A stretch of 64,000 bases of DNA from JAAELZ01 sp965237995 (lineage in GTDB: Bacteria > Pseudomonadota > Gammaproteobacteria > Arenicellales > Poriferihabitantaceae): assembly GCA_965237995.1 (NCBI GenBank), contig CBDEGO010000002.1:62001-126000 (forward strand), read 5' to 3'. Below, piece by piece: positions 49,764 to 58,862 of this stretch; within the stretch, counting starts at the first letter, position 1, and every line of letters starts with the position of its first letter. A model generated the notes under the pieces. It made no database searches. It saw nothing but the letters and a program-made list of their open reading frames with translations, and had not been told where the DNA came from. Both the position numbers and the translations under genes were made by a program.

Positions 49764-52097
49764 GTGGCTAAATCAAGTCCCAAGAAAAAACTAAAAGGCG
49801 ATACGGCAAAGCCTACCAAGGGCAAAATTGACCTCAATACGCAGCAGGTATCCACTGTGTTTCGTGAAGGCGGTTTGCTGTTATTAGGTGCTGCTGCTTT
49901 TTACCTGTTTATCTGTCTTATCTCTTATGCCACTAAAGACCCCGGTCCGTTTCAAATTGGTGGGCAATCACCCGTTGCAAACTGGGGCGGAATGGTGGGC
50001 GCATGGATAGCCGACTTCATGTTCAATATGTTCGGCAAAATGGCTTATTTGGTTATTTTGTTGATAGTGGTTGCCGCTTGGCGATGGCTAGAGGGGAAAA
50101 GCGAAAAGAAAGAATTGAGCGTCAGCCGTATTTTATTGCCCATAGTGGGCTTTGCTTTTGCCATGACAGGCGCCACCGCATTAGATAGCTTGTATTTTGA
50201 AAACCCACGCTCTTTGCCCTACGTTTCGGGCGGTGTGCTGGGAGACTTAGCAACCGGCAGCTTACTACCCAAATTCGGCATTGTAGGCGCCACCTTGGTG
50301 ACACTGGGTTTGTTGCTCTCTGGCATTACGTTAGTTACCCGTTTATCGTGGTTTAATTTAATGGAATGGTTCGGGCGGCAAGGTTTTATAGTGCTATCGT
50401 GGCTGAAAGATAAATTCTCTAATGTCAGTGACTCAGTTAAAGGCATTCAAGAACGTAAACGCCGCACTGAGACCGTTAGCGATATTCGTAAGAAAATAAG
50501 CGAAAAGAAGCCGCCTAAAATTGAGCCTAAAGTAGATGCGCCTATCATCAGTCAACGCGTTGAGCGTGAGCGGCAGATGCCCTTATTTAAGTCAGACACG
50601 GGCCAAACTTTGCCGCCTTTAAGTCTGCTAGACCCTATTATTAAAGAAGAGCATGGCTATTCCAAGCAAGAGCTTGAAATGATGTCATCCCTGTTAGTTA
50701 AAAAGCTAAAAGACTTTAACATCGACATAACAGTCGAAAGTATTCAACCCGGGCCGGTGATTACCCGTTTTGAAATTGAACTCGCACCCGGCATCAAAGC
50801 TGCAACCGTGGTGGGTTTAGCTAAAGATTTAGCGCGAGCGCTTTCAGTGGTCAGTATTCGCGTTGTACAAAACATTCCGGGCAAGCCTTATTTGGGCATT
50901 GAAATTCCTAATCAATCCCGAGAAATCGTTTACTTACTGGATTCATTGTCATCTGAGGCTTATGACAAAGCCAATGGCCCGCTGCCTATCGTCTTAGGAA
51001 AAGACATTGCGGGTGAATCGATTGTGACAGACATCTCCAAGGCGCCACATTTGTTGGTCGCTGGAACCACGGGGTCGGGTAAATCGGTTTGTATCAATAC
51101 GCTGATAATGAGTTTGGTCTACAAACGGACTCCTGAAGAAGTGCGAATGATTATGGTTGACCCTAAACTGCTAGAGCTTTCGGTTTACGAAGACATTCCG
51201 CACCTACTTACACCCGTTGTCACCGATATGAAAAAAGCGGCCAATGCCTTGCACTGGTGCATTGGAGAAATGGACAGACGCTTTAAAATGATGGCAGCAG
51301 TCGGTGTACGAAACCTCGGTAGTTATAACTCAAAAGTAGCTGCCGCCATTAAAAAAGGAGAGCCAATCGAAGACCCTTTGTTTGAAATCGATCCGTTGAT
51401 GCCTGAGTTACCCATTCCAATTTTGGAGAAATTACCGTATATCGTAGTGATCGTTGACGAGCTTGCCGACTTGATGATGATTACCAAAAAGAAGATAGAA
51501 GAAGTCATTATTCGTATTGCACAACGCGCTCGTGCCGCTGGTATCCATTTAGTTTTAGCGACCCAACGGCCATCGGTCGACGTGGTAACGGGCTTGATGA
51601 AAGCCAACGTGCCGAGTCGAATCGCTTTTCAGGTATCCTCCAGAGCCGACTCTCGGGTTATTTTAGATGAGATGGGTGCAGAGCAACTGTTAGGCCAAGG
51701 CGATATGCTATTCATGCCACCCGGTACAGCCTTGCCAGTTCGAGTGCACGGCGCTTTTGTTTCTGATGAAGAAGTAAAGCGTATCGCTGACCAACTCAGA
51801 AGCATGGCCAAGCCCGTTTACATTGATGAAATAACCGAAGGCATCCCTACTGATTTTAGTGGTGCAGATGGTGGGGCAGACGGTGAGGGAGAAGAGCAAG
51901 ATGACTTATATGACCGCGCTGTATTCTTTGTAACCAAAGAACGTAAGGCGTCAATATCAGCCGTGCAACGCTATTTACGAGTTGGTTATAACCGCGCTGC
52001 GCGAATGATAGAAACGATGGAGAGCACAGGCATTGTTGGGCCACTTGAGCATGGCAAGCGAGAGGTTTTGGCACCGCCTCCACCGGAGCCAGATTAA
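49764..52097 (+). CDS. ftsK: DNA translocase FtsK
   Basis: This 777-residue septal DNA pump carries DNA through the closing septum and activates XerCD at dif. It has four N-terminal membrane helices (about 33-190), a charged linker, then the RecA-like motor with Walker A AGTTGSGKSVCINTLI, Walker B IVVIVDELADLMMI and LVLATQRPSVDVVTGLMKAN. The C-terminal gamma winged helix is RKASISAVQRYLRVGYNRAARMIETME. It starts at GTG 49764. It is shorter than E. coli FtsK because the Pro/Gln-rich linker is short. Confidence 0.95.
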   Translation: MAKSSPKKKLKGDTAKPTKGKIDLNTQQVSTVFREGGLLLLGAAAFYLFICLISYATKDPGPFQIGGQSPVANWGGMVGAWIADFMFNMFGKMAYLVILLIVVAAWRWLEGKSEKKELSVSRILLPIVGFAFAMTGATALDSLYFENPRSLPYVSGGVLGDLATGSLLPKFGIVGATLVTLGLLLSGITLVTRLSWFNLMEWFGRQGFIVLSWLKDKFSNVSDSVKGIQERKRRTETVSDIRKKISEKKPPKIEPKVDAPIISQRVERERQMPLFKSDTGQTLPPLSLLDPIIKEEHGYSKQELEMMSSLLVKKLKDFNIDITVESIQPGPVITRFEIELAPGIKAATVVGLAKDLARALSVVSIRVVQNIPGKPYLGIEIPNQSREIVYLLDSLSSEAYDKANGPLPIVLGKDIAGESIVTDISKAPHLLVAGTTGSGKSVCINTLIMSLVYKRTPEEVRMIMVDPKLLELSVYEDIPHLLTPVVTDMKKAANALHWCIGEMDRRFKMMAAVGVRNLGSYNSKVAAAIKKGEPIEDPLFEIDPLMPELPIPILEKLPYIVVIVDELADLMMITKKKIEEVIIRIAQRARAAGIHLVLATQRPSVDVVTGLMKANVPSRIAFQVSSRADSRVILDEMGAEQLLGQGDMLFMPPGTALPVRVHGAFVSDEEVKRIADQLRSMAKPVYIDEITEGIPTDFSGADGGADGEGEEQDDLYDRAVFFVTKERKASISAVQRYLRVGYNRAARMIETMESTGIVGPLEHGKREVLAPPPPEPD

Positions 52098-52234
52098 TCG
52101 CTTCGCGCTGCTTTATGACTAAAAGGAATGGCTTAACTGCGCGTTGCGCATACTGATTTAGCCAATCTTAAATATTTAGCCTTTTCTCGTACTATTTGAA
52201 TATACGCTTTTACACTGGACTTGTGCTTGCAACA

Positions 52235-52251
52235 GTACTGAAAACCAGTAC
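52235..52251. promoter_or_regulatory. inverted repeat, likely YefM operator
   Basis: GTACTGAAAACCAGTAC is a perfect 6-bp inverted repeat with a 5-bp spacer, 36 bp upstream of the antitoxin ATG and overlapping the expected promoter. Antitoxins of the Phd/YefM type bind palindromes in their own promoter. Confidence 0.6.
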
Positions 52252-52287
52252 AATAAAGAAAAGTACGTTCAACAGGAAGGGTAAACC

Positions 52288-52563
52288 ATGAATATGACAA
52301 TATCTTTAGACAAATTTCGAGCAAATTTAAAAACCACCTGTGACCAGGTGTGTGATGACCATGAGCCTGTTTTGGTAACTCGCCGAAACGGTGAAGATGT
52401 AGTCGTTGTTTCGAAAGAAGATTATTCTTCAATGATTGAAACTGCGTACCTTACTCGATCGCCAGAAAATGCCAGAAGGTTGAACGAAGCGATGAGCCGA
52501 GACAGATCTGACCAGGTAGAATTTAAAGGTACTAACGAATTACGAAATGCGATTGGTCTTTGA
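52288..52563 (+). CDS. yefM: antitoxin, YefM/Phd family
   Basis: This 91-residue antitoxin has an N-terminal DNA-binding domain (ISLDKFRANLKTTCDQVCDD, then VLVTRRNGEDVVVVSKEDYSSM) and a C-terminal disordered toxin-binding tail (EAMSRDRSDQVEFKGT). The ATG follows AGGAAGG at 52274. It overlaps the toxin gene by 17 bp. With YoeB it forms a type II system and autorepresses its promoter; an inverted repeat lies upstream. Confidence 0.88.
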   Translation: MNMTISLDKFRANLKTTCDQVCDDHEPVLVTRRNGEDVVVVSKEDYSSMIETAYLTRSPENARRLNEAMSRDRSDQVEFKGTNELRNAIGL

Positions 52564-52801
52564 TCCGTTAGCGCTCAAAGACTTACAATATTGGACACGC
52601 ACCGATAAAAAGAAAGCGACTAAGATTTTAGACCTGATCGATAACACTCTGGAAACACCTTTAAAAGGGCTGGGGAAACCGGAACCACTAAAATACGGCT
52701 ACGCTGGTTCGTGGTCGAGGCGAATAGATCAGGAACACCGACTAGTTTATAAAGTTGAAGGAGATGAGTTAATTATCTTGGCCTGTCGATATCACTACTA
52801 A
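52547..52801 (+). CDS. yoeB: toxin YoeB (RelE-fold mRNA interferase)
   Basis: This 84-residue toxin of the YoeB/Txe family cleaves mRNA in the ribosomal A site. It starts LVFDPLALKDLQYWTRTDKK. The catalytic-type residues appear in GLGKPEPLKYGYAGSWSRRI, RLVYKV and the conserved C-terminal ACRYHY, where His and Tyr are needed for cleavage. It is intact and overlaps its antitoxin gene. The pair lies 190 bp after ftsK. Confidence 0.9.
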   Translation: MRLVFDPLALKDLQYWTRTDKKKATKILDLIDNTLETPLKGLGKPEPLKYGYAGSWSRRIDQEHRLVYKVEGDELIILACRYHY

Positions 52802-53052
52802 TAGAGAAGTGATGCCGTTTTATGACGACGTGTTAACATTGCGTATATGCATGACGTTTGTTTGATTTAAACGCATCGTAGCAGAATAATGCTAGGGTTT
52901 CAGATCAACGAAATATAGGTTTAACCAGTAGTAAGGAATGATGTAGTGAAAGCATCTTATCTTTTAGCTCAACCCTGAGTTGAAAAAAACACTTGGGCTA
53001 TTTCTTGGTCTTAATCTAGTACATGCAAGCTCTGGTGACGCGATACTTAAAG
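52802..53052. other. 251-bp intergenic region
   Basis: This separates the yoeB gene from the 3' end of the Rieske operon (minus). A short hairpin CTCAAC-CCT-GAGTTGA lies near 52965 but lacks a T-run. No gene seen. Confidence 0.4.
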
Positions 53053-53838
53053 TTACCCCTTCAACTTCATATCAGTCGCCTTAATATAAAGCAAATTACC
53101 TTTCTGTATTAACTCACCAGAAACCTGCATGACATCCCCCGTTTTGTTCGAAACTAAGTTAGAAGCACTACCCCCGTCTTCAGTCGTCAACATATAGCCA
53201 TAACGCTGCTGGTCTTCCCCTTTAACGAGCAACATTGCGGGTAAGCCGCCGATTAAGCAAACTTCTGCGCAAGCGCGATGCACCACTCCTTCACCCGGTT
53301 TCATCACGCCTAGGAAGCATTTTGAATCAGCAATTTCGCCAGAGAATGAAACCTCCCCTAATGAGGTAGCATCGGTTTGTTTTCGTAGATTGTCCCACAC
53401 CATCGCAATCTCAAGATTGGCCTTAACCACTTGCACATCTTCCTTTGAGCGCAGTTCTAACATCGACCAACCGCCGCGGTAGATGGGAAAGCCTGTGACA
53501 TTCACCATCTTGCCGTCTAAATCAGCAGAAAAAGCATCTGCTGAACGCTTTCCTTGTGCCACCAACAAGACAGACTCAATTCTATGGGGCTGTTCGGGGT
53601 TAAAACGGTGCAATACGGGGTAAGGCTCCATCTTGATCAAGCCTTGCATCGTTTGCGGATTGTCGGTTAACCACTGCGCTGGGCCAGTTGTTATTTGCTT
53701 GTTCGCCATGGAATAGCCTATCAACGCTGAAAGGCCAATCATAAGAATCGTCAACGGCACATAAAATTTCTTCAAGGCTGCTGGCATATTCAAGTAGCCG
53801 ACGAAGAACGGTTGGTTATTTTGCTTGGTTTGTTTCAC
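53053..53838 (-). CDS. membrane-anchored Cys/His periplasmic protein of unknown function
   Basis: This 261-residue protein has one N-terminal membrane anchor (FYVPLTILMIGLSALIGYSM, residues 26-45). The periplasmic part ends with a striking block SGEIADSKCFLGVMKPGEGV followed by VHRACAEVCLIGGLPAM. The pattern C-x-G-x-M-x-P-G...H-x-x-C-A-x-x-C-x-x-GG looks like a heme- or metal-ligand site. I know this block from uncharacterised proteins near redox genes but no function. It follows the Rieske-heme protein by 11 bp and is last in the operon. It may receive electrons or hold a metal. Confidence 0.7.
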   Translation of the reverse strand: MKQTKQNNQPFFVGYLNMPAALKKFYVPLTILMIGLSALIGYSMANKQITTGPAQWLTDNPQTMQGLIKMEPYPVLHRFNPEQPHRIESVLLVAQGKRSADAFSADLDGKMVNVTGFPIYRGGWSMLELRSKEDVQVVKANLEIAMVWDNLRKQTDATSLGEVSFSGEIADSKCFLGVMKPGEGVVHRACAEVCLIGGLPAMLLVKGEDQQRYGYMLTTEDGGSASNLVSNKTGDVMQVSGELIQKGNLLYIKATDMKLKG

Positions 53839-53849
53839 GAAAATATCTT

Positions 53850-54920
53850 CTACCTTATCTCAGTAACAGGTCGCGGCGTGCCCTTTGGCAACGCTTGCGG
53901 GTTTAAATAGATGCATTCGTTTTGTAGCATCAATTCATAAGTTTCTATTTTCTCGGTGAACGGCGGCGGTGAGCAGCCGTCTTCAGGGCGGTATTGATAA
54001 CCGTGCCACGGACAAGTGATGCAACCATCTATCACTTTACCTTCGCCCAATGGGCCATTTTGATGCTGACAGACATTAGATACTGCACAAAGCTTGGTTT
54101 CGCTGTAGCGGAAAACCGCGACGCGTTCATCTTGGCCTAAACGTACTGTTATCGCGCGGTCATTAGCGATATCTTGCCACGGGCCGACTTTTACCCACCC
54201 GTCTGGAATCGTCTCTTTACTGTTGCTTAGGTTACTTGAGGAAAGTGAAACCGTTTCTTTTGAAGCAAACAATGCACTATAACAATGCAGCCCCGCCACC
54301 AAGATAACGCTGATAAACAATATGAAAGGTAAAACGCCCGTGTTGTCTTGTTGCATAGCGCCCATAGCGATATGCACTACCAACAATGCGTAGCCTGCAT
54401 ACACCGCCATATGCACCCATTTCCATGCTGTGCCTAATAACGCATTCCAATAGTCGTGACTGGTCGCGGCCATGGCGAAGAATAGCAACAAAGCCAATAA
54501 ACCAAACACCTGAAAAGGCCATTCACCGACTGATTGGTAACTGCCACCGGATGTAATCACCGATAAAATAGGGTTGATATCGCCAAAGCTGTGATACCAA
54601 TAAACCGATACCAAGGCATGCAACAACGCCACGATGAAGAATGAAACACCAAAATGCCGTCGGTTATAGAGCAGCGGTAAAAAACGATTGTCTATTCTGG
54701 CCAATGGCCCAATGCACAGAATAAACGTGAGCATTAAAAACGCGCAGGTAGAAAATGCCCGTATAAGAATGATGGGCATCGAAATATCGTTATCGCCCGT
54801 AAAAGTGGTTTTAGTAACGGCAATGAATATAGCGACATAAGCAATAATGCCTGCCCATAGCGCCAAATCATAAGTGCGTTTGCGCGGGTTCCAATTTACC
54901 CTTTTAAAAGCGTGGCTCAT
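53850..54920 (-). CDS. ferric-reductase-like heme membrane protein fused to a Rieske domain
   Basis: This 356-residue fusion has residues 20-220 forming about six helices of the ferric reductase-like/MsrQ type. The helices carry His residues (101, 110, 155, 170, 183, 212) spaced to bind b-type heme (LHALVSVYWYH, SHDYWNALLG, VHMAVYAGYALLVVHIAM). Residues 240-345 are a Rieske domain with Cys284-x-His286 and Cys303-x-x-His306 (CQHQNGPLGE, CPWHGY). It would pass electrons between a membrane heme and a [2Fe-2S] cluster. There is no flavin domain. It overlaps the 57-residue gene upstream by 3-4 bp. Confidence 0.83.
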   Translation of the reverse strand: MSHAFKRVNWNPRKRTYDLALWAGIIAYVAIFIAVTKTTFTGDNDISMPIILIRAFSTCAFLMLTFILCIGPLARIDNRFLPLLYNRRHFGVSFFIVALLHALVSVYWYHSFGDINPILSVITSGGSYQSVGEWPFQVFGLLALLLFFAMAATSHDYWNALLGTAWKWVHMAVYAGYALLVVHIAMGAMQQDNTGVLPFILFISVILVAGLHCYSALFASKETVSLSSSNLSNSKETIPDGWVKVGPWQDIANDRAITVRLGQDERVAVFRYSETKLCAVSNVCQHQNGPLGEGKVIDGCITCPWHGYQYRPEDGCSPPPFTEKIETYELMLQNECIYLNPQALPKGTPRPVTEIR

Positions 54921-55090
54921 TGCAAATTTTCCGCATTGGGTAAAACTGCTATCTTGGCGGCGGCGGGAACGGCATTGCCAACACTGGGCAAGCCTTGATT
55001 AGTCGGCATATTTACCACTATTAACCCAATCAAAACCGGCGCTGCGACGAGCCAAAATAATGTATGAAATTTTCGGTGATTACGAGTCAT
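54917..55090 (-). CDS. small single-helix membrane protein (57 aa) of the Rieske operon
   Basis: From ATG 55090 the frame gives MTRNHRKFHTLFWLVAAPVL, then IGLIVVNMPTNQGLPSVGNA and ends AENLQ. It has one helix (LFWLVAAPVLIGLIVV) and a short outer tail. The stop TGA overlaps the ATG of the ferric-reductase/Rieske gene (ATGA), which strongly supports translation. It is too short for usual gene-calling cut-offs. It may stabilise the heme protein. Confidence 0.72.
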   Translation of the reverse strand: MTRNHRKFHTLFWLVAAPVLIGLIVVNMPTNQGLPSVGNAVPAAAKIAVLPNAENLQ

Positions 55091-55120
55091 GTTCTTTTAC
55101 TTTTACGCTGGTGCCGTCTT

Positions 55121-55315
55121 CTAGGTTTTGGCTTGAACCCATTTAACGATGAGATAGGGCCAAAGCGCAATGGCCGCTGGCACCCATACTATTCTAATAA
55201 AAAAGGGTGTGCCATCTGCAGCGGGTAACAGGCGTTTGTAACCCGAGAATAAAAAATCTAAACCAAAAGCCAAACCGACCAATGAATAAAGCGTGAGTAT
55301 GTTAAAAAATAGCAT
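55121..55315 (-). CDS. small two-helix membrane protein (64 aa) of the Rieske operon
   Basis: This 64-residue protein has two membrane segments (MLFFNILTLYSLVGLAFGLD and VWVPAAIALWPYLIV) separated by a basic, polar loop FSGYKRLLPAADGTP. It lies 33 bp after the ThDP-Rieske gene and 30 bp before the 57-residue gene, on the same strand. It may be an accessory subunit of a membrane complex. No family assignment. Confidence 0.65.
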   Translation of the reverse strand: MLFFNILTLYSLVGLAFGLDFLFSGYKRLLPAADGTPFFIRIVWVPAAIALWPYLIVKWVQAKT

Positions 55316-55348
55316 ATTAATGATTGTTAGCGTTCTATTCGTAACGAG

Positions 55349-57334
55349 TTAAATCAAATTAGCATCTGACATGATCTCAACTAAAGCAGGCCCATCGTGC
55401 GCCAGTGCTTTGGTGATCACTTCATCGAGCTTGCTTTGTTTTTCTATTCGTTCGCCAAAACCGCCACATAATTTAGCATAAGCGGCGAAGCTTGGGTTTT
55501 GTAACGAGGTTTGCCAAACCTCCCATTCCGCTGCACGTTGTTCTTTAGTTATCTTTCCTAACTGGCTGTTATTTAATAATATATGAGTGATATTCATATC
55601 ATATTTAACCGCTGTGGTGAACTCAGCTAGGTATTGCCCAAAACCGCCATCGCCACTGATGGAGATCACCGTTCTGCCTTTTAAATCTTCAATATCTTGC
55701 GTGGCTGCCCAAGCGCCCATTGCCGCAGAAAAACCAAAACCAATTGAGCCTAAGTAGCCTGACATCAGCACCGATTGGGCTTTACACTCAAAATAACGCC
55801 CGAAAGAATAGGTGTTATTGCCAACATCTACCGCGATAATGGCGTCTTCTGGCACTAACTTGCTTAAAGAGGCGAAAATTGAGGCAGAGTTAATACCCGT
55901 ACCCGTGTTATCTGCCATGCGGCTTTGTTTCTCCTCTCGCCAGATTTGCCAGCGTTCCGCTAGCTCAGGGCGCTGGTCGACTGTTTGGTGGTCTGATTTA
56001 AGCTGCGAGGTTAATAATGTTGCTGTGGTCGCAATCTCACCTAACACTGGCAAACTAACAGCGTGAAACTTACCTAAAGCCATCGGGTCGAAATCGACCT
56101 GAATAATTGGCCGCTTCTCGGTAATACCTGTATGGTTTGAAAACGATGCGCCAAATACCAGAATAAGGTCGCACTCGTTCATAAACCAGCTGGCAATCGG
56201 TGTGCCTGAGCGACCTAGTACGCCCGCCGCTAACGGGTGCGCATCTGATACTTGGCCCTTAGCTTTAAATGTCGTTAAAACAGGTGCATTCAGCCTTTCA
56301 GCCAGCGCCATCACTTCAGGCATGGTGTTCTTAGCCCCGTAGCCGACAATAATGATCGGCCTGCGGTATTCATGAATCATAGCTACCGCTTGGTTTAATG
56401 ATTCAGTAGCGGGTGTAACCGCTTGATTACCTAAGCGCCCTGCTGGCGAACCGACTTTAGTTCGCGCAGTAATGGGTAAAGTCTGCACATCATCTGGGAA
56501 GATAAGATGCGTAGGCTCTCGATTAACAATAGCGTTCTTACACGCCAAGCTCATCAGTTCGCCATGCTTGCTGGTATGTAATACCGTTTGGCTAAAACCC
56601 GCCACGGCTTGAAACGCGGAGGACAAGTCAATATCTTGAAACGCACCCGGCCCGAGCACTTGTACATCTACCTGCCCTGTTAACGCCAATGCAGGTGCTC
56701 GATCGACTTTACAATCCCATAAACCGGTCAATAAGTTGGTTGCCCCTGGCCCTGCAATAGTGAGCGCAGCAGCAGGTTTACCTGAAGCTTTGGCATAACC
56801 AGAACAAGCAAAAGCGGCCGCGCCTTCATGGCGAATGCCGTAAAAATTAAGCTCGCCTTTTACTTCTTGTTTACGCAGAGCATCGGCCAAGCCCAAGTTA
56901 GAGTGCCCGACCATGCCGAACACGGACTTAACGCCCCAATTCACCATGGTTTCTGCCATGACATCAGAAATGGTTTCAGCACTTTCTCCTTGGATTTCTA
57001 AACCGAGATAAATGCCGTCATCACGAATTTCCAGCGGATACATATCTTGACCAGAGTCTTCATGCCCACCTGGCGGCTTACCTGTTAATGGGTCAAAATC
57101 CCAGCCGTGCCAAGGGCAACGTAGCCAACACTGGCCATCATTACCTTTTTCAATCGAACCCTCTCCTAGTGGCCCACCTTGATGTGGGCATTTATTATCC
57201 ATCGCGGCGTATTCGCCATTGATGTGAGTCAGAGCCATCGATTTATTCCCTGCGGTTACGGTCTTAACTCGCCCTTCGGGTAATTCGTCTAAGCTGGCAA
57301 CCTTGTACCATTCTATTGTTTTTTCTGCGCTCAT
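55349..57334 (-). CDS. Rieske domain fused to a ThDP-dependent enzyme
   Basis: This 661-residue protein has an N-terminal Rieske ferredoxin domain (about 1-115), with Cys49-x-His51 (CPHQGGPLGEGS) and Cys73-x-x-His76 (CPWHGWDF). It is fused to a complete ThDP enzyme of the acetolactate synthase/pyruvate oxidase group. The Pyr domain starts VMAETMVNWGVKSVFGMVGH with the catalytic Glu in RHEGAAAFACSGYAK. The ThDP-binding GDGGFGQYLAEF...NN lies near the C-terminus. A 2-oxoacid decarboxylase or oxidase that hands electrons to the Rieske cluster is the natural reading. First gene of the minus-strand redox operon. Confidence 0.87.
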   Translation of the reverse strand: MSAEKTIEWYKVASLDELPEGRVKTVTAGNKSMALTHINGEYAAMDNKCPHQGGPLGEGSIEKGNDGQCWLRCPWHGWDFDPLTGKPPGGHEDSGQDMYPLEIRDDGIYLGLEIQGESAETISDVMAETMVNWGVKSVFGMVGHSNLGLADALRKQEVKGELNFYGIRHEGAAAFACSGYAKASGKPAAALTIAGPGATNLLTGLWDCKVDRAPALALTGQVDVQVLGPGAFQDIDLSSAFQAVAGFSQTVLHTSKHGELMSLACKNAIVNREPTHLIFPDDVQTLPITARTKVGSPAGRLGNQAVTPATESLNQAVAMIHEYRRPIIIVGYGAKNTMPEVMALAERLNAPVLTTFKAKGQVSDAHPLAAGVLGRSGTPIASWFMNECDLILVFGASFSNHTGITEKRPIIQVDFDPMALGKFHAVSLPVLGEIATTATLLTSQLKSDHQTVDQRPELAERWQIWREEKQSRMADNTGTGINSASIFASLSKLVPEDAIIAVDVGNNTYSFGRYFECKAQSVLMSGYLGSIGFGFSAAMGAWAATQDIEDLKGRTVISISGDGGFGQYLAEFTTAVKYDMNITHILLNNSQLGKITKEQRAAEWEVWQTSLQNPSFAAYAKLCGGFGERIEKQSKLDEVITKALAHDGPALVEIMSDANLI

Positions 57335-57609
57335 CTTTCTCCAAATTGAACTGTTTTTAACTTCAAACCACTCTACTTACTCAGACCTTGAACTGAGCAA
57401 GTGGTGATATGGTAACTTATTTGTCGCGTGTTTCGACTCATTGTATGACGAAGAGTTCGCTATAGATACCTTTTTGAACTTAAGGGCACCCTCGGCCCTC
57501 AAAGTTCGTTCTTTTGCTATGCTACTGTTAGACTACAGCTATAGATAGAAACTAAGCCGCTAGTAATCTGGCCGTACAGGCAACACTTACGCCAAATAAA
57601 CCATCAAAC
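57335..57609. promoter_or_regulatory. divergent promoter region of the redox locus
   Basis: 275 bp lie between the Rieske-ThDP gene (minus) and the antiporter gene (plus). No gene or clear palindrome was recognised. It must hold the promoter of the minus-strand operon and probably one for the antiporter. Confidence 0.45.
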
Positions 57610-58821
57610 ATGGAACATGCTTCAATCATTACCGTCGCACTACTTTTCTTAGCGTTTGGCTTGGTATCTAAAAGGCTATCGGCCACGGTCATTACCCCAC
57701 CAATGCTGTTTGTTACCGCGGGTTTTTTACTTAGCTCACCTTTTGTTGGTTTGGTTCACTTTGTGCTAGACCAGCACTTATTAAAACTACTGTTAGAAAT
57801 CACCCTCGTATTAGTCTTATTTAGCGATGCTGCGCAGATCAATTTACAAAAACTCACTAAAGACCACTTAATTCCTCAGCGCATGCTGCTAATTGGTATG
57901 CCGTTAACCATTCTTCTAGGCACCGCATTCGCGAGTATCTTGCCATTAGGTATCACCTTTTGTGAAGCCGCTTTATTGGCCGCCATATTGACCCCCACTG
58001 ATGCGGCTCTTGGCCAAGTCGTGGTCTCTAGCAAAAGCGTACCTGAAAACATTCGAATCGGATTAAACGTTGAAAGCGGTTTAAATGACGGAATCGCACT
58101 GCCGATTATCTTAGTATTAGCCAGCATTGCTAGCGCATTAATGACGAACGACAATGCTCAGTGGTTACAGTTTGGCTTACTTCAAATCACATTAGGCCCG
58201 TTGACGGGGTTCTTAGTGGCTTATATCGGCGCGAAGCTGATTAATGCTGCCAGCGATAAAGCGTGGATTTCAGGCTCTGGTGAAGGGCTGATTGCGCTGA
58301 GTATTGCCGCCCTGTGTTTTGTTCTTGCTGAAACAGTACACGGTAATGGATTTATCGCCGCATTTGTAGGTGGACTCGTGTTCGGCAACAATCACCGCAG
58401 TGGCTGCAAGAGCCTGCTTGAATTTGCTGAAACTGAAGGCCAACTATTTACACTCGGGACCTTCTTTATCTTTGGCGCTCTGCTATTACCTCTGGCTTTG
58501 CAAGATTTTAATGGTTGGTATTGGCTATTCGCCCTATTCGCACTGACTATTATGCGTATGTTGCCCGTGTATTTATCGCTTCGAGGTTTAAAACTCAACG
58601 TCCCAACTAATTTATTTCTAGGTTGGTTCGGCCCCCGCGGACTAGCGTCGATACTATTTGTTTTGCTGGTCGTTGAGGAAACCGTGCTACCAAATCCAGA
58701 AGTTATTACTCATATCGTATTTGTTACGGTATTGCTTAGTGTATTTGCACACGGTATGACTGCGGCGCCTCTGGCAAAGCGGTATGGCAATAGCCAATCA
58801 ACATCAACACAAACCGGCTAG
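57610..58821 (+). CDS. cation/proton antiporter (CPA1 type)
   Basis: This 403-residue membrane protein of about 12 helices is of the Na+/H+ or K+/H+ exchanger family. The acidic motifs of CPA1 transporters are visible: LTPTDAALGQVV (TP-x-D) and NVESGLNDGIALPIIL (ESGLNDG with the ion-binding Asn-Asp). The C-terminal part GWFGPRGLASILF (GPRG motif) is also typical. It has no regulatory C-domain. It sits between the two Rieske fusions, 42 bp upstream of the second, and could balance charge from proton-coupled redox work. Confidence 0.87.
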   Translation: MEHASIITVALLFLAFGLVSKRLSATVITPPMLFVTAGFLLSSPFVGLVHFVLDQHLLKLLLEITLVLVLFSDAAQINLQKLTKDHLIPQRMLLIGMPLTILLGTAFASILPLGITFCEAALLAAILTPTDAALGQVVVSSKSVPENIRIGLNVESGLNDGIALPIILVLASIASALMTNDNAQWLQFGLLQITLGPLTGFLVAYIGAKLINAASDKAWISGSGEGLIALSIAALCFVLAETVHGNGFIAAFVGGLVFGNNHRSGCKSLLEFAETEGQLFTLGTFFIFGALLLPLALQDFNGWYWLFALFALTIMRMLPVYLSLRGLKLNVPTNLFLGWFGPRGLASILFVLLVVEETVLPNPEVITHIVFVTVLLSVFAHGMTAAPLAKRYGNSQSTSTQTG

Positions 58822-58862
58822 AAGCCTCCAAACTCCACATCCATCACAATAAATTACTCACT

